Source: Sipunculus nudus
Taxonomy: Eukaryota; Annelida; Sipuncula; Golfingiida; Sipunculidae
NCBI GenBank assembly: GCA_026874595.1
Contig: CM049308.1
Span: 12,914,001-12,978,000 of the forward strand
Direction of reading: 5' to 3'
Length of the DNA stretch: 64,000 bases
A program made the translations under genes and the position numbers. Below the pieces are notes generated by a model. It ran no database searches and was not told where the DNA came from. It saw only the letters and a list, made by a program, of their open reading frames with translations. Within the stretch, counting starts at the first letter, position 1; each line of letters starts with the position of its first letter. Positions 35,693 to 44,466 of the stretch are shown here, one piece after another.

Positions 35693-36994
35693 TCAGGTTT
35701 CCTGAAGGCCGGATTCAGTCTTTTCTTCAACACTTGTTTCCGTTGTACTTTCTTCAGTTATTTGAGATTCTTCTGATGGATTTTCGGCCTCCATTTCTTC
35801 TGTTTCGTCTTCAGCTTCTGATTCTGAGGTTGCGTATGTTGCTTGCGGGATCTGTTCCACTACTTCATATATCTTTTCTTTTGTGTTATGCAGCTTTATG
35901 GGATCACGTTCAGTCCATGAGTCAAACCAATCTTTGTATAACGGTTTTAAATCTTCCATGTGGTAATCGAGGTCGTCTGGGTGGATTGGTGTGTCCATTA
36001 GAAATTGAGCTACATAGGCAATGTTCCGTGCTTGTGTTTGTCGTAGGTCTTCATCGTAATCATTATACAGTACTGCTGCAGCCACCATATATATGAGTTG
36101 AGTTCCAGTGAAGTGTAGAGTCTGTACTTGTGCGTCTGCAGTCGTCTTCGGTGTTTCCGCTGCTTTTGATGGTTCCGTCTGTATTATTGGTGTCTGGCTC
36201 GTTTCTTGAGGTTCCGTGGGTTGTGATATTGCTTGGCAAGGAGGTGATGTCTTTTGTTGTGCTAGTTGACGATATTTTTTGTAGAAAGGGCACCCTCTGT
36301 AGGAAGTGGCGTGGTCCCCTTGACAGTTTGCGCATGTTTTCTGTGTTTTGGTACATTGATTTGTTCGGTGTTCAGGTGCTCCACAACGGTAGCATCTAGG
36401 CTTGTTTTGACATTCTCGGCTGTGGTGTCCCCATCCTGAGCAGCGGCCACAGAATGGATGAGTAATGGTCAGGTATTCTTCGGTTTTGAATAACTTGTAA
36501 CCGGCTTTTAGTCCATGTTGCAATGCGGAATCAGCATCTTCTCTGCTTGTCATGAGGACCTTGACTTTGTGAATGGGCGACTTTGTAGCTGAGCTATATA
36601 GGCGTATCACATCCTTGATTGAGTAGGTTTCTTCTAGCAGTGACTTTAAATCTTGGGTGTCCGTAGATGGGGGAACGCCTTTCATCACCACAGGAAATTC
36701 TGTAAGTTTGGTTGGTTTTACTCTCTCTCCTGATTTCTTACGTCTATGTTTCACCGTTGTAATCCCAGTGACGGTTTTGAATTTTCCATAACTTTTCCAC
36801 TCCGCCAGGTTCTTTAGGCGAGATCCGTCTATTGCCTTGGTGGGGTGTATATATAAGCTGTCTCTTGTTTTGGTAGCTGTGTCCAGAGTTATATCTGGAA
36901 AGGCCGCTTTTAAACTCCTATACAGTTGTACCGGGTCATTGAGGATATCTGGTGGGATACCCGAGACCAGGTAACCGTCCTCAGGCGAGGTCAT
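35693..36994 (-). CDS. Jockey-type Gag (ORF1) of G1, 433 aa
   Basis: A nucleic-acid-binding Gag. An N-terminal region (YLVSGIPPDIL, AAFPDITLDTATKTRDSLY) and an RRM-like segment (EFPVVMKGVPPS, IRLYSS, HKVKVLM) of the type that precedes zinc knuckles in Jockey Gags come first. Three knuckles follow: CGRCSGWGHHSREC, CYRCGAPEHRTNQC and CANCQGDHATSYRGC. The last has the CX2CX3HX6C spacing and YRGC ending seen in Jockey Gags. A linker with a few QT motifs leads to a predicted helical domain and a Glu-rich acidic tail (EAEDETEEMEAEN). The frame is open further upstream into the target duplication. I chose the ATG at 36,994 because MTSPEDG aligns with the starts of G2 and G3. Confidence 0.85.
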   Translation of the reverse strand: MTSPEDGYLVSGIPPDILNDPVQLYRSLKAAFPDITLDTATKTRDSLYIHPTKAIDGSRLKNLAEWKSYGKFKTVTGITTVKHRRKKSGERVKPTKLTEFPVVMKGVPPSTDTQDLKSLLEETYSIKDVIRLYSSATKSPIHKVKVLMTSREDADSALQHGLKAGYKLFKTEEYLTITHPFCGRCSGWGHHSRECQNKPRCYRCGAPEHRTNQCTKTQKTCANCQGDHATSYRGCPFYKKYRQLAQQKTSPPCQAISQPTEPQETSQTPIIQTEPSKAAETPKTTADAQVQTLHFTGTQLIYMVAAAVLYNDYDEDLRQTQARNIAYVAQFLMDTPIHPDDLDYHMEDLKPLYKDWFDSWTERDPIKLHNTKEKIYEVVEQIPQATYATSESEAEDETEEMEAENPSEESQITEESTTETSVEEKTESGLQET

Positions 36995-37083
36995 GATAAT
37001 AGTTGTGCGAGCGCGCTGTTGACACGTCTTGTCTAAACGAACACTAATACACGACTGCGGCCCCGGCCTAGTTGCCATGGCTT

Positions 37084-37727
37084 CCATCCATAACCGTTAC
37101 ACCGCTCAGGCAATAACTAGGGTTTCTACGCCGCAGTTTTGCCTCTTCGGGTCCCCCTCATTCTGCACTGAGGTCGCCAGAACTGACACGCCAGCTAGCC
37201 AGCTAGGTCCGGCCCGCCCTCGCCAACCGTCAACCACCGAGGAATCCCCCAGGTGTTCCGGGAGCCTGAGCCTCGCAACCTGCCAGTAATGTCCGAGCGC
37301 TACCGGCCTGCCCCTGGACTATTCGCAGTCCCGTCATGAGCCTTGTCCCTTTCGACCAGGTACAGCTCTCGTTCGATCGGAGCCTTCTCGGGAGCCTTCT
37401 CGGGAGCCTTCTCTGGTGCTTTTGCCATCATGTCTTGAGCCTTGTCCCTGCTGGTCCTGACCGGGCCCCCGGTTATTATGACGTCTTGGAGCCTTGTCCC
37501 TGATCCTTTCGGGATCCCCGTAACTTTTTCCACCAAACGGCTGGCTCTACAGGGCCAGGTTCCATACTGCCGGCAACAGGCTGGCCTACTCTTCTATCGA
37601 AAAACAGTATGGGGTCTTTTACGTGCCCGTCCCCTTCTGGACACGGGACCGCCATTTAACGTCCTCATCCGATGGACGGCCCGTGTTTGTCTTTTGCAGG
37701 CGGGCGCTGCGGTGCCCCGGAGCCTTT
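37084..37727 (-). other. 3' UTR of Jockey-type copy 1
   Basis: 644 bp with internal short direct repeats: GGGAGCCTTCTC three times near 37,378-37,415, and GAGCCTTGTCCCT at about 37,339, 37,438 and 37,492. A 78-codon frame (37,300-37,536) across these repeats is preserved in both copies but looks like repeat by-product. The last bases on the element strand are GTTATGGATGG. It lacks the AAAGAGAC hairpin module of the gag-only elements. Confidence 0.75.
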
Positions 37728-40517
37728 CTACCCTTCCCCCACTTTCTCTAGTGGGGTGATAATACTGGGTTTCCGTCTGCCACTGATCTTTTGCCAGTCG
37801 AGCCACATTTTGAGGTCTTTATAAAACTTCTCTTGCTTCACCTTTTCGACATAGCCTTTGCTCAACCTTAGTATGTGGTCGCTCACATACTCTATATCTG
37901 CCTTCTCGTGAAGCACAGATATCCGCGTGCGGGGCGGGAGTCTCAAGGCCGTCCTTAAGGCTCTGTTTTGAAGCCGTTGAAGTTTTTTAATATGGTGCTC
38001 TTTGGCGGTGATCAGGGCTATGCAGCCGTATGTCATAACCGGTCTGATCCAGGCTTTATAAAGGTATATCAAACTTTGGGTAGACATGCCTCCTGATCCT
38101 GCTTTTAGCACTCTTAAGCAGTTGAGTCTCGCTTTGACCCTCTGTTCGATATCCTCTATATGAGCCGCCCATGTGAGTCTCTTATCAACCGTCAGACCCA
38201 GAAATTTTATCTGGTCTGTGAATTGAATTGGTTCCCCGGCCAATTTCAGTTCTGGCGCTTTGCCGGCCTTACTGCCTTTCAGGTGCCTACCGAATTTGCA
38301 AGCCTGCGTTTTTGTCGCATTGACTCTTACTCGCCATTTGGCGCACCACTTTGTCACCTCGTCTAGACCGGCCTGTAACCTGGGTACTGCCCTCTTGCTA
38401 TGTGTCCATAGCGCAGTGTCGTCCGCAAATTGGCTCGTCGCCCCCGTGCGGACCCCTCCTTTCTCGGACAGGCTAGGCATGTCGTTGACGAATATGACAT
38501 AGAGCAGCGGGCTGAGAGCTGAGCCCTGCGGTGTGCCTGCGGCGGGTTCGATCTCATGCGACTTAGCGTCACCTACTCTGACCCATAGCTTCCTGTCACT
38601 TAGGAAGGACGAGAGGAGCCTCACAATGCGAGTCGGTAGTTTTGCCTGCGTTGCGATCTTATACCTTAGACCATCCCGCCATACTGCGTCGAAGGCTTTC
38701 TCGACGTCTAGGAATACACCTATAGTATCATTAGATCGCTGCAGGCATTGTCCCACCGACTGCGTCAACCTGAACAGTTGGTCATTTGTCGACCTGCCCT
38801 TACGGAACCCGCTCTGATTCGGGTTAAAGAATTTTGCTTCCTCCAAGTGACCACTGATCCTGCCAGCCAGTATTCGTTCCAGCACTTTGCCCAGAATTGG
38901 CAGTAGGCTGATGGGTCGGTAGCTTTTCGGCAGCGAGTGATCCTTTCCCGGCTTCGGGATCATGATCACGTTCGCTCTTTTCCATGCCCTTGGGAAGTAC
39001 CCCAGTTTCAGACACGCGTTGAACACAGAAGTGAGCGCTTCCAGCCCTTCCTCCGGTAGGTTAATCAGCACTTCCCTGGTGAGGCCGTCCTCCCCCGGGG
39101 CTTTTCTGCTTTTGAGTTTTTTCAGCTTCCTGCTGACTTCCGCTTTTGAGATCGCTCTCAGTAGCGGCTCGTCCTCTGCTGTCTGAGCGTAGCAGCTCTC
39201 TACCCTTGCCAGAGGCGAGTATAACTCGTTTGCACCTTGTCTTACGTGCCGATCAACCTCCTCCTGTGTTTGGTCGTCGAACTGGGGTCCCGTCGGGACC
39301 TTGTGTATGTTCCGGAGCGTCTCCGCGAACAAATTTGCCTTGTCCTTTTCTGTACTAGCCACCTTTCCCATCGGGCCTGTGAGGTCTGTAGTTCCGACCG
39401 ATGGTTTGTTCAGCGAGCCCGTGTATTGGCGGACCTGTCGCCAAAATTCGCCCACTGATATTCTGTGGTCCATACCGCTCGTGAACTTGTACCATTCCGC
39501 CTTTTTCTGGGCTTTTATTGCATTTTTCACCTCCCGACTAATAGCATTGTATTGGGATTTTAACTCCTCTGTTCGGAGTTGGATCTGAAGCCTTCTGATC
39601 CTCCTTCTTTCCCTTACAAGTGCTTTAATCGTTGGGGTGAATGACCACCAGTTACGGTTTTTCCTTTCCACCATCGGACACGCTCGGTCCAGGCAATCTC
39701 GCATTTCAGAGGTCAGTTTGTCGACTAGGGTGTCGATTCCTTCTGGGGTCGATGGTTCAGCGATACCTCGGAGCCTGTCTGCCAATTCATTTTTAAAGAG
39801 CCTCCAGTTTGCCTTTCTCCAAGGCCTCACCATTTTGGGTGGCTTTCTGTTCGCTCTCCAATCGAGCTCTAAATGAATTGGCATGTGATCGCTGCCTATA
39901 TCTTCCCCTACATGAAATTTACTGACCAGTCCTACCTCGGGCGATACGATTGCCAGATCGAGTATGTTCGTTCCACCGGTCGTGGGGTTCACCCTGGTCG
40001 GGCTCCCATCGTTCATTATCACCATACCGTACCGATCTATGCAATCCATCAGTGCTTTCCCGTTCAGATTAGAGGATCTGCTGCCATACGAGGTGTGTGG
40101 GGCATTTAGGTCCCCTAACACCACGTAGTGGCTGCTGTTCCTCTTAATCTTGTCAAAGAGTTGTGCCCTGGGCCGTGACTGTGGCGGGTTGTAATATACT
40201 ATTACATCGATTGCCGGGTCGCCGCTGTGGACAGGTTCAACTCTAACCGTTAGAGCTTCTATGTCCATCCTTCCTAGCCAGTTTGTTTGGCGGTATACTA
40301 GGTTCTCTTTGATCAAGAGAGCCACTCCGCCTCCCATATTACCGTCTGGCCGTCCCCTGTGTAGCAGGTTATAGCCGGTGAAGGAAACGTTTCTGGTCAG
40401 CTTAGACTCGCTGATAGCCATGATATCTACGGAATGCCTGTGGATATAGTTGAGTATCTCTAACCTCCTTCCATACAGGCCATTCACGTTTGCGTGGCAT
40501 AGTTTGAGCTTAACCAT
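37728..40517 (-). CDS. Jockey-type ORF2: endonuclease and reverse transcriptase, 929 aa
   Basis: Performs target-primed reverse transcription. The endonuclease is residues ~1-220 (N10/N12 in CHANVNG, E38 in ISESK, D136/N138 in LGDLN, D187, and S209-D210-H211). The linker is ~220-440. The reverse transcriptase follows with SYRPISLLP, FLDVEKAFDAVW, AGTPQGSALSPLLY and catalytic FADD at 697-700, then the FLGLTVDKRLTW and LQNRALRTALRLP thumb region. No RNase H is seen. The start is the ATG at 40,517, inside ATGGTTAAG, which overlaps the TAA of gag (40,512-40,510). An upstream in-frame ATG at 40,646 lies inside gag and is less likely. The start-stop overlap suggests coupled reinitiation. It is fully open and likely functional. 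Confidence 0.93.
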   Translation of the reverse strand: MVKLKLCHANVNGLYGRRLEILNYIHRHSVDIMAISESKLTRNVSFTGYNLLHRGRPDGNMGGGVALLIKENLVYRQTNWLGRMDIEALTVRVEPVHSGDPAIDVIVYYNPPQSRPRAQLFDKIKRNSSHYVVLGDLNAPHTSYGSRSSNLNGKALMDCIDRYGMVIMNDGSPTRVNPTTGGTNILDLAIVSPEVGLVSKFHVGEDIGSDHMPIHLELDWRANRKPPKMVRPWRKANWRLFKNELADRLRGIAEPSTPEGIDTLVDKLTSEMRDCLDRACPMVERKNRNWWSFTPTIKALVRERRRIRRLQIQLRTEELKSQYNAISREVKNAIKAQKKAEWYKFTSGMDHRISVGEFWRQVRQYTGSLNKPSVGTTDLTGPMGKVASTEKDKANLFAETLRNIHKVPTGPQFDDQTQEEVDRHVRQGANELYSPLARVESCYAQTAEDEPLLRAISKAEVSRKLKKLKSRKAPGEDGLTREVLINLPEEGLEALTSVFNACLKLGYFPRAWKRANVIMIPKPGKDHSLPKSYRPISLLPILGKVLERILAGRISGHLEEAKFFNPNQSGFRKGRSTNDQLFRLTQSVGQCLQRSNDTIGVFLDVEKAFDAVWRDGLRYKIATQAKLPTRIVRLLSSFLSDRKLWVRVGDAKSHEIEPAAGTPQGSALSPLLYVIFVNDMPSLSEKGGVRTGATSQFADDTALWTHSKRAVPRLQAGLDEVTKWCAKWRVRVNATKTQACKFGRHLKGSKAGKAPELKLAGEPIQFTDQIKFLGLTVDKRLTWAAHIEDIEQRVKARLNCLRVLKAGSGGMSTQSLIYLYKAWIRPVMTYGCIALITAKEHHIKKLQRLQNRALRTALRLPPRTRISVLHEKADIEYVSDHILRLSKGYVEKVKQEKFYKDLKMWLDWQKISGRRKPSIITPLEKVGEG

Positions 40518-42540
40518 GACGTCCCCCCACCGACTTCTTAAAACCGTTGCTACCGGCCTTTTTGGATTTGGGCTGCCTATAGCTGCCCTTATCCTTTTTG
40601 GATGATGCGTTACTGGCTGATACCGATCGAGCTCTCGGCTCCTCACGGTCCTTTTCCGTTCCTCTGTCCGACAGCGCCGTCCACGACAATTCTAGGCCTA
40701 GGTGCCTAGTAGCCGACTTCTTCACCACTGTTACGGCCCGTTCTCTGGGCTCATCGACTTTCGCCAGCTTCAGCGTTTCTGTGATCACTTCACAGAGAAA
40801 CTTTATCAGTTTCTCTGGGTTGACCTCTAGCATAGCCTGGCTTTCAGCCACGGCTTGCTCCTCCGCCGGAGCTACCCCCTTTTCCGTTACATTGCGGTTT
40901 TTGGCCGCGGCCCGCCCTCCGGCAAGCCTGGTGGACGTGCTACCGCTAGCCACGACCTGCCCCCTTTCGGGAGCGGGAGCCTTCTGGGTCCTTACAGCCT
41001 CTGAGGCCGTGGGTCCCCGGGAGCCTCTGGTGATTTTGGCGTAGGTCACGCCAGTCTGGTGGGCTTTACCTTTCCTGCCTTCCGCGCTCTTGCTGGTCGG
41101 CTTCCCTTCAGTGCCGTGTTTAGCCGTTGTCGGCCTCTGCCGGGCACCTTTGAAGGCTGTACAGCCCCTGTACATCGCCCTGTGGTCGCCCCCGCAGTTT
41201 GCACATTTTGGCTTGCTCTTGTCGGCTGCCCTTCGACAATCTTTGGCATAGTGGCCTGCCTCGCCACAGTGCCTGCACCTGCCAGCCTTAGTGCATACTT
41301 TGGCCGTGTGCCCGAACTGGTAGCAGTTCAGGCACTGGATCGGCTCTACGGCCTTCCGGAAAGCCTCGCAGCGTATACGCTCGCTCCCGTACCTGAACCC
41401 GTGCTCGAGTGCCCTCGTAGCGCTCTCGCTCTGCTGGAAGTGCACGAGCACCTTCCACACCGGCTTTTTTCCGTGCCTGAGCCGCACGACCTCTTTGGCT
41501 TTTAAGCCCTGTTCATTTAACTCCGCCATGATCTCTTCTGTTGAGATATGCGGGCTCATTCCTCTGGCCACCACCGATGTTTGTTGGGTGCCCTCTGGTT
41601 TGGCTTGCTTGCTGCCCCGTGCAAGCTCCACCACTACCTTGGGCCCCGCCTTGATCAGTGGGCGCCAGTCGGGCCTGGCTTCCCTTGCTGTTTCGGGGAG
41701 CGTGACCACCATTACTCCCCTGTCGAACTTTGTCTTACAGGCGGAGGTGCCCGTGCACTCCGTCACCAGCCTGTTCATTTTTCTACTGTTCTGCCTGAGG
41801 GCCGCCGGTAAGCCCCTGACCCAGTACCGAGCCAAGCCCTCTTTCTCCTGGTCAGCCACCTTACCTTCCGGCTGGCCGTTCTCCGTGCTCCCTGTCCGTA
41901 CAGGCGAGCTTCGGGTCGGAGTTCCGTCCGCTGCTTGATTAACCCGGGTCCCCGGTTTGGTGGGCGACCCGCTATCACCTGAGCGGACTGGATTAGAGGG
42001 CGTCGATCTCTCGATCGAGCTCGGGGACAGTGTCCTGAGAACCGTCGGCCACTCAGGCGATCCCACGTCTATGATTGGAGACCCCGACCGTTCGGGCGTC
42101 CCCGCCTTGTCCGGCCCCGGGACCTCCGGGGTGACCACTCCCGGGGTCTGCGGGGTTACCACTACCCTGTATGACTCGTTGCCCCTCTCGGGGGAGTCAT
42201 CGAATAGCTCGAAACTGGCGTCCCCTGTCGGGGTGGCCGGTACCGAGCTCGGGGAACCCAGCGTAGAGCTTGGCGAGTTCGATGCCCCTTGCATCGCTCC
42301 CTCGCCTGCTGGGCTCTGTGAGGCCGAACCCTTGTTCGCGCCTCGACCCTCCATCTCGGTCCGCACGTCCGCCGCCTGCGCTCTACCGATGCTCTCCGTG
42401 ATGAGCCCCGTAATCATCTGGAGGGCGTCAGGCCCGTGCCTTGCTGCCTGCTGCAGCCCACCTGTGATCTGGGTGAGACCCGGGATCACTTCTCTTTCCC
42501 TCTGAGAAAGCACCAACAGCCTGGTAAGTGCTTCCGCCAT
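40510..42540 (-). CDS. Jockey-type Gag (ORF1), 676 aa
   Basis: RNA-binding Gag. The N-terminal ~240 residues are low-complexity, rich in Pro, Ser, Thr and Gly, with a short hydrophobic start (LTRLLVLSQ). A central folded region follows (YWVRGLPAALRQ, VVTLPETAREARPDW, and an RRM-like TSVVARGMSPHIS..VWKVLVHFQQ). Three zinc knuckles lie at residues 403-416 (CLNCYQFGHTAKVC), 422-435 (CRHCGEAGHYAKDC) and 446-460 (CANCGGDHRAMYRGC). The C-terminal third is basic, Ala/Arg-rich and ends KKSVGGRHG. The start ATG is the first in frame after the 5' UTR. It overlaps ORF2 by 8 bases. Confidence 0.92.
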   Translation of the reverse strand: MAEALTRLLVLSQREREVIPGLTQITGGLQQAARHGPDALQMITGLITESIGRAQAADVRTEMEGRGANKGSASQSPAGEGAMQGASNSPSSTLGSPSSVPATPTGDASFELFDDSPERGNESYRVVVTPQTPGVVTPEVPGPDKAGTPERSGSPIIDVGSPEWPTVLRTLSPSSIERSTPSNPVRSGDSGSPTKPGTRVNQAADGTPTRSSPVRTGSTENGQPEGKVADQEKEGLARYWVRGLPAALRQNSRKMNRLVTECTGTSACKTKFDRGVMVVTLPETAREARPDWRPLIKAGPKVVVELARGSKQAKPEGTQQTSVVARGMSPHISTEEIMAELNEQGLKAKEVVRLRHGKKPVWKVLVHFQQSESATRALEHGFRYGSERIRCEAFRKAVEPIQCLNCYQFGHTAKVCTKAGRCRHCGEAGHYAKDCRRAADKSKPKCANCGGDHRAMYRGCTAFKGARQRPTTAKHGTEGKPTSKSAEGRKGKAHQTGVTYAKITRGSRGPTASEAVRTQKAPAPERGQVVASGSTSTRLAGGRAAAKNRNVTEKGVAPAEEQAVAESQAMLEVNPEKLIKFLCEVITETLKLAKVDEPRERAVTVVKKSATRHLGLELSWTALSDRGTEKDREEPRARSVSASNASSKKDKGSYRQPKSKKAGSNGFKKSVGGRHG

Positions 42541-43380
42541 TCTTTTATTCAGTGCCCTCTCACTGAATTGTCTAGATATACTCCCGCTCGGGCAGTATGT
42601 TGGTTTCCCGACCTTTCTCGATATATTCCTTTTGGGAATATATCGGGCTTTTCCTCTCGCCCTTTTTGACCTCGCTCTTCTGTCGGGTCTTATTATTTTA
42701 TTCCCGTTCGGGCAATAAAATAATTTTGGATTCTCTCTCCGCCTCCTGCCTCTATTTTCGCCCCGATTGCTCGTACCTGTTCAGGCTACGATTTCTCTTT
42801 TCAGTAGATTGGTTGTTTCCAGAGCGTGGAAGACAACTTATCTTCAGATGATCCGTGAGCCAACGAGCCGAGAGCGGGCTCTATTCAGCAGTTTTTACCC
42901 AGAGCCGGGCTTAAAACTGTGAGCTTTGTGGACGGTCGGGCCGAGAGCTAGCCCTTGAGCCGAGAGCAGGCTCAATGAATGAGTTAATTAACTGTACCGA
43001 GAGCGGGTATCTGTTAATTAGTTCTTTGTAGGTTTCACCTACCCCGGAGCCAACAAGAAAATTCGAAAAAGTGATACTTTACCTGATTCCCCTAAAGTAA
43101 CCTTAACTTATAGAACTAAGCCCTAGCTAAGATGCACTTGTTTGGGGATGGTAGTACTGAAAAGCTGAAAAAGATAGACTAGTCCTAAAGAGGACTGTTG
43201 TGGGTGGCTCCTATCACCAGTCTCGCTAATCACTAATGTGAATAGCTTGACTGGGAAGTTAGGCGCCAGTGAGTCTGCTGTGTCTCCGCGTCTCTGTCCA
43301 CTTGACTAATTAGGCGGTGGTGGTCTAATTAGAGTTGCTCCCAGGCACGTCCGTTCTCCACGGCTGCTGGGAATGCAATG
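42541..43380 (-). promoter_or_regulatory. 5' UTR of Jockey-type copy 1 with a stem-loop array
   Basis: Near the gag start are three hairpins: ATACTCCCG-CTC-GGGCAGTAT; CGATATATTCC-TTTT-GGGAATATATCG; and ATTATTTTATT..CCGTTCGG..AATAAAATAAT. Further 5' come four stem-loops that share loop GAGAGC: 42,865-42,881 (GAGCC/GGCTC), 42,938-42,954 (GGGC/GCCC), 42,955-42,975 (TTGAGCC/GGCTCAA), and 42,995-43,009 (TACC/GGTA) inside a TAATTAAC/GTTAATTA clamp. AGTCCTAAAGAGGACT at 43,181 is shared with the macro-element. Promoter, packaging or translation roles are all possible; the structures are what is seen. Confidence 0.75.
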
Positions 43381-44238
43381 TTGCCATGGCTTGACCTGTT
43401 GGTTGATTATTGTGTTTTGTAGTATGTAAAACAGGGGATGCCAGCTGCAGCGGGGTAAGTTGTGTACCCGCCGCAGCTAGGATCCGATGTTTGATTGATG
43501 GTCTGGGTGTTTTTTCTAATTTTCTGGGCCTGATATTTCTTATGGTTTTTATTATTTTTCGACGTTATTTCGTGAAACTCGGGAATGGATAAAGTTTAGT
43601 GTGTCCTGTTAATTTGGAGTTTCTATTACTATTTTAAGTGCGTAAATTTTGTTCCTGAAATTTGTACGGGCCGATGTTCAGTAACTAATTTGTGTGGAGG
43701 GATGGGATGTCTTAGGGGTCAATTAATGTAGGTTGCGGCCCCTACTTAGTGCCTTGGCCTGACCTGTTAATTGATGTTTAATGCGTGTTGTTTACCAAAC
43801 AGGGGATGCCAGCTGCAGCGGGATAAGCATTGTTCCCGCCGTAGCTAGGATCCGATGCTTAGTTGATGGTCGGGCCGGTTTTTACTGATTTTGGCATTAA
43901 TTTTTTTTTCCAAAATTTCTATTTTTATTTGCCGAAACTTCTTAATGTTTAAGTCTAGGGCGGGTTCTGTGGGTTTTGAGGGAATTGGGGTTGTATTTTA
44001 TTTTCTAGTTTGTTAATTTGGTTGCTAAAGTTGGTACGGGGCGTTGTTTCGCTTATAAATTTTGGAGGGTCGGGGAGTGATTTTTCTTTAGTTTTGAACC
44101 TTATGTAAACTCGTTAATATTTGGTTTTTAATTTAGAAATTTGGGGGAGTGGAAGATTTTAGAAAGTTCTTTAGGTTTTCGCTATAATTTTGGGCTTTGG
44201 GGAATAATAGGTTGGTTAATTTTGGGGGTGAAATGGAT
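43381..44238. repeat. Monomers B and C of M1
   Basis: B starts at TTGCCATGGCTTGACCTG, with its type II hairpin at 43,434-43,485. C starts near 43,738 with its hairpin at 43,802-43,853. Both continue with GGTC(T/G)GG..TTTTT, then a diverged AT-rich body. C ends at GGGGGTGAAATGGAT. They are homologous to monomer A, and recur at 60,126-60,981 and 63,092-63,930. Confidence 0.8.
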
Positions 44239-44340
44239 GAACTGAACTGAAACATGTATTTTACTTCCTCAGACACACATGGTTGAGCCGGACTAAGTCC
44301 GACGTCCCAGTGGTCTCTTTAGAAGAATTTTGAATTTAGT
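44239..44340 (-). other. 3'-terminal module of G2 (type I)
   Basis: On the minus strand: TTCTAAAGAGACCACTGGG, a perfect CGGACTTAGTCCG hairpin, GCTCAACCATGTGTGTCTGAG, then TTTCAGTTCAGTTCA tail. The AAAGAGAC, CTCAACC and GTGTCTG boxes are as in M1, and the stem is entirely different. Confidence 0.7.
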
Positions 44341-44466
44341 CCAAAAAATCCCGTGATGTTATTCAGGGAAAATCGTTGGTCACGTTCGCTGAAGTCTGAC
44401 AAATAGCCGTGGTGGACTCTATGGTGTTTTGGTATCTTCCTCGGAGTAAATGCTAATTTTCAAGGT

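Larger units (their letters stand above)
35224..37056 (-). mobile_element. Gag-only element G1
   Basis: 1,833 bp between GCGGCCCCGGCCTAG at 35,209-35,223 and again at 37,057-37,071, a 15-bp duplication that partly merges with the element's own (CTAGA)n tail. The 5' end is AGTCGTGTATTAG on the minus strand, followed by a short leader, one gag ORF and a 370-bp 3' UTR. That UTR ends in a type I hairpin module and (TCTAG)n. There is no endonuclease or reverse transcriptase and no room for one. The intact structure with 5' leader and 3' tail suggests a complete non-autonomous element and not a truncation product, since non-LTR truncations remove the 5' end, where gag lies. Confidence 0.85.
37084..43380 (-). 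mobile_element. Complete Jockey-type non-LTR retrotransposon, copy 1
   Basis: 6,297 bp flanked by TTGCCATGGCTT at 37,072-37,083 and 43,381-43,392. The empty site is visible in M3 at about 60,127. It carries an 840-bp 5' UTR with hairpin arrays, gag ORF1, an endonuclease/RT ORF2 and a 644-bp 3' UTR ending GGTTATGGATGG without poly(A) or a microsatellite tail. Both ORFs are intact and almost identical to copy 2. The target is 1 bp from the G1 duplication, at the A/B monomer boundary. The absence of RNase H and the gag plus ORF2 layout fit the Jockey clade; final clade assignment needs a tree. Confidence 0.9.
32304..44238 (-). mobile_element. Macro-element copy M1, interrupted by G1 and a Jockey-type element
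   Basis: Removing the insertions leaves about 3.8 kb (32,304-35,223 plus 43,381-44,238). It has no convincing ORF and is read as a minus-strand, ORF-less retroelement. The 3' end at left is a (TAGA)n tail plus a hairpin module. Then follow a GC-rich module, paired hairpins, a long AT hairpin, a poly-T tract, a ~250-bp tandem repeat and three monomers A, B and C. The 5' end at right is ATCCATTTCACCCCC on the minus strand. M2, M3 and M4 repeat this order. Orientation is inferred from the 3' module shared with the gag-only elements. Confidence 0.7.

Noticed and set aside
37300-37536. 78-codon minus-strand frame in the Jockey-type 3' UTR, preserved in both copies
   Set aside because: The two copies are nearly identical overall, so preservation is uninformative. 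The translation is a KAPE repeat arising from GGGAGCCTTCTC repeats.
40598-42505. Long plus-strand open frames opposite the Gag ORF (also 56,010-57,917)
   Set aside because: They are antisense shadows of a GC-rich coding region. They share no family features, and the minus-strand frames have zinc knuckles.
43434-43485. HDV-like self-cleaving ribozyme at the type II hairpin
   Set aside because: I could not fold the required double pseudoknot around GGGGATGCC. It sits at the 3' side of elements, not at the 5' end where such ribozymes occur in retrotransposons.
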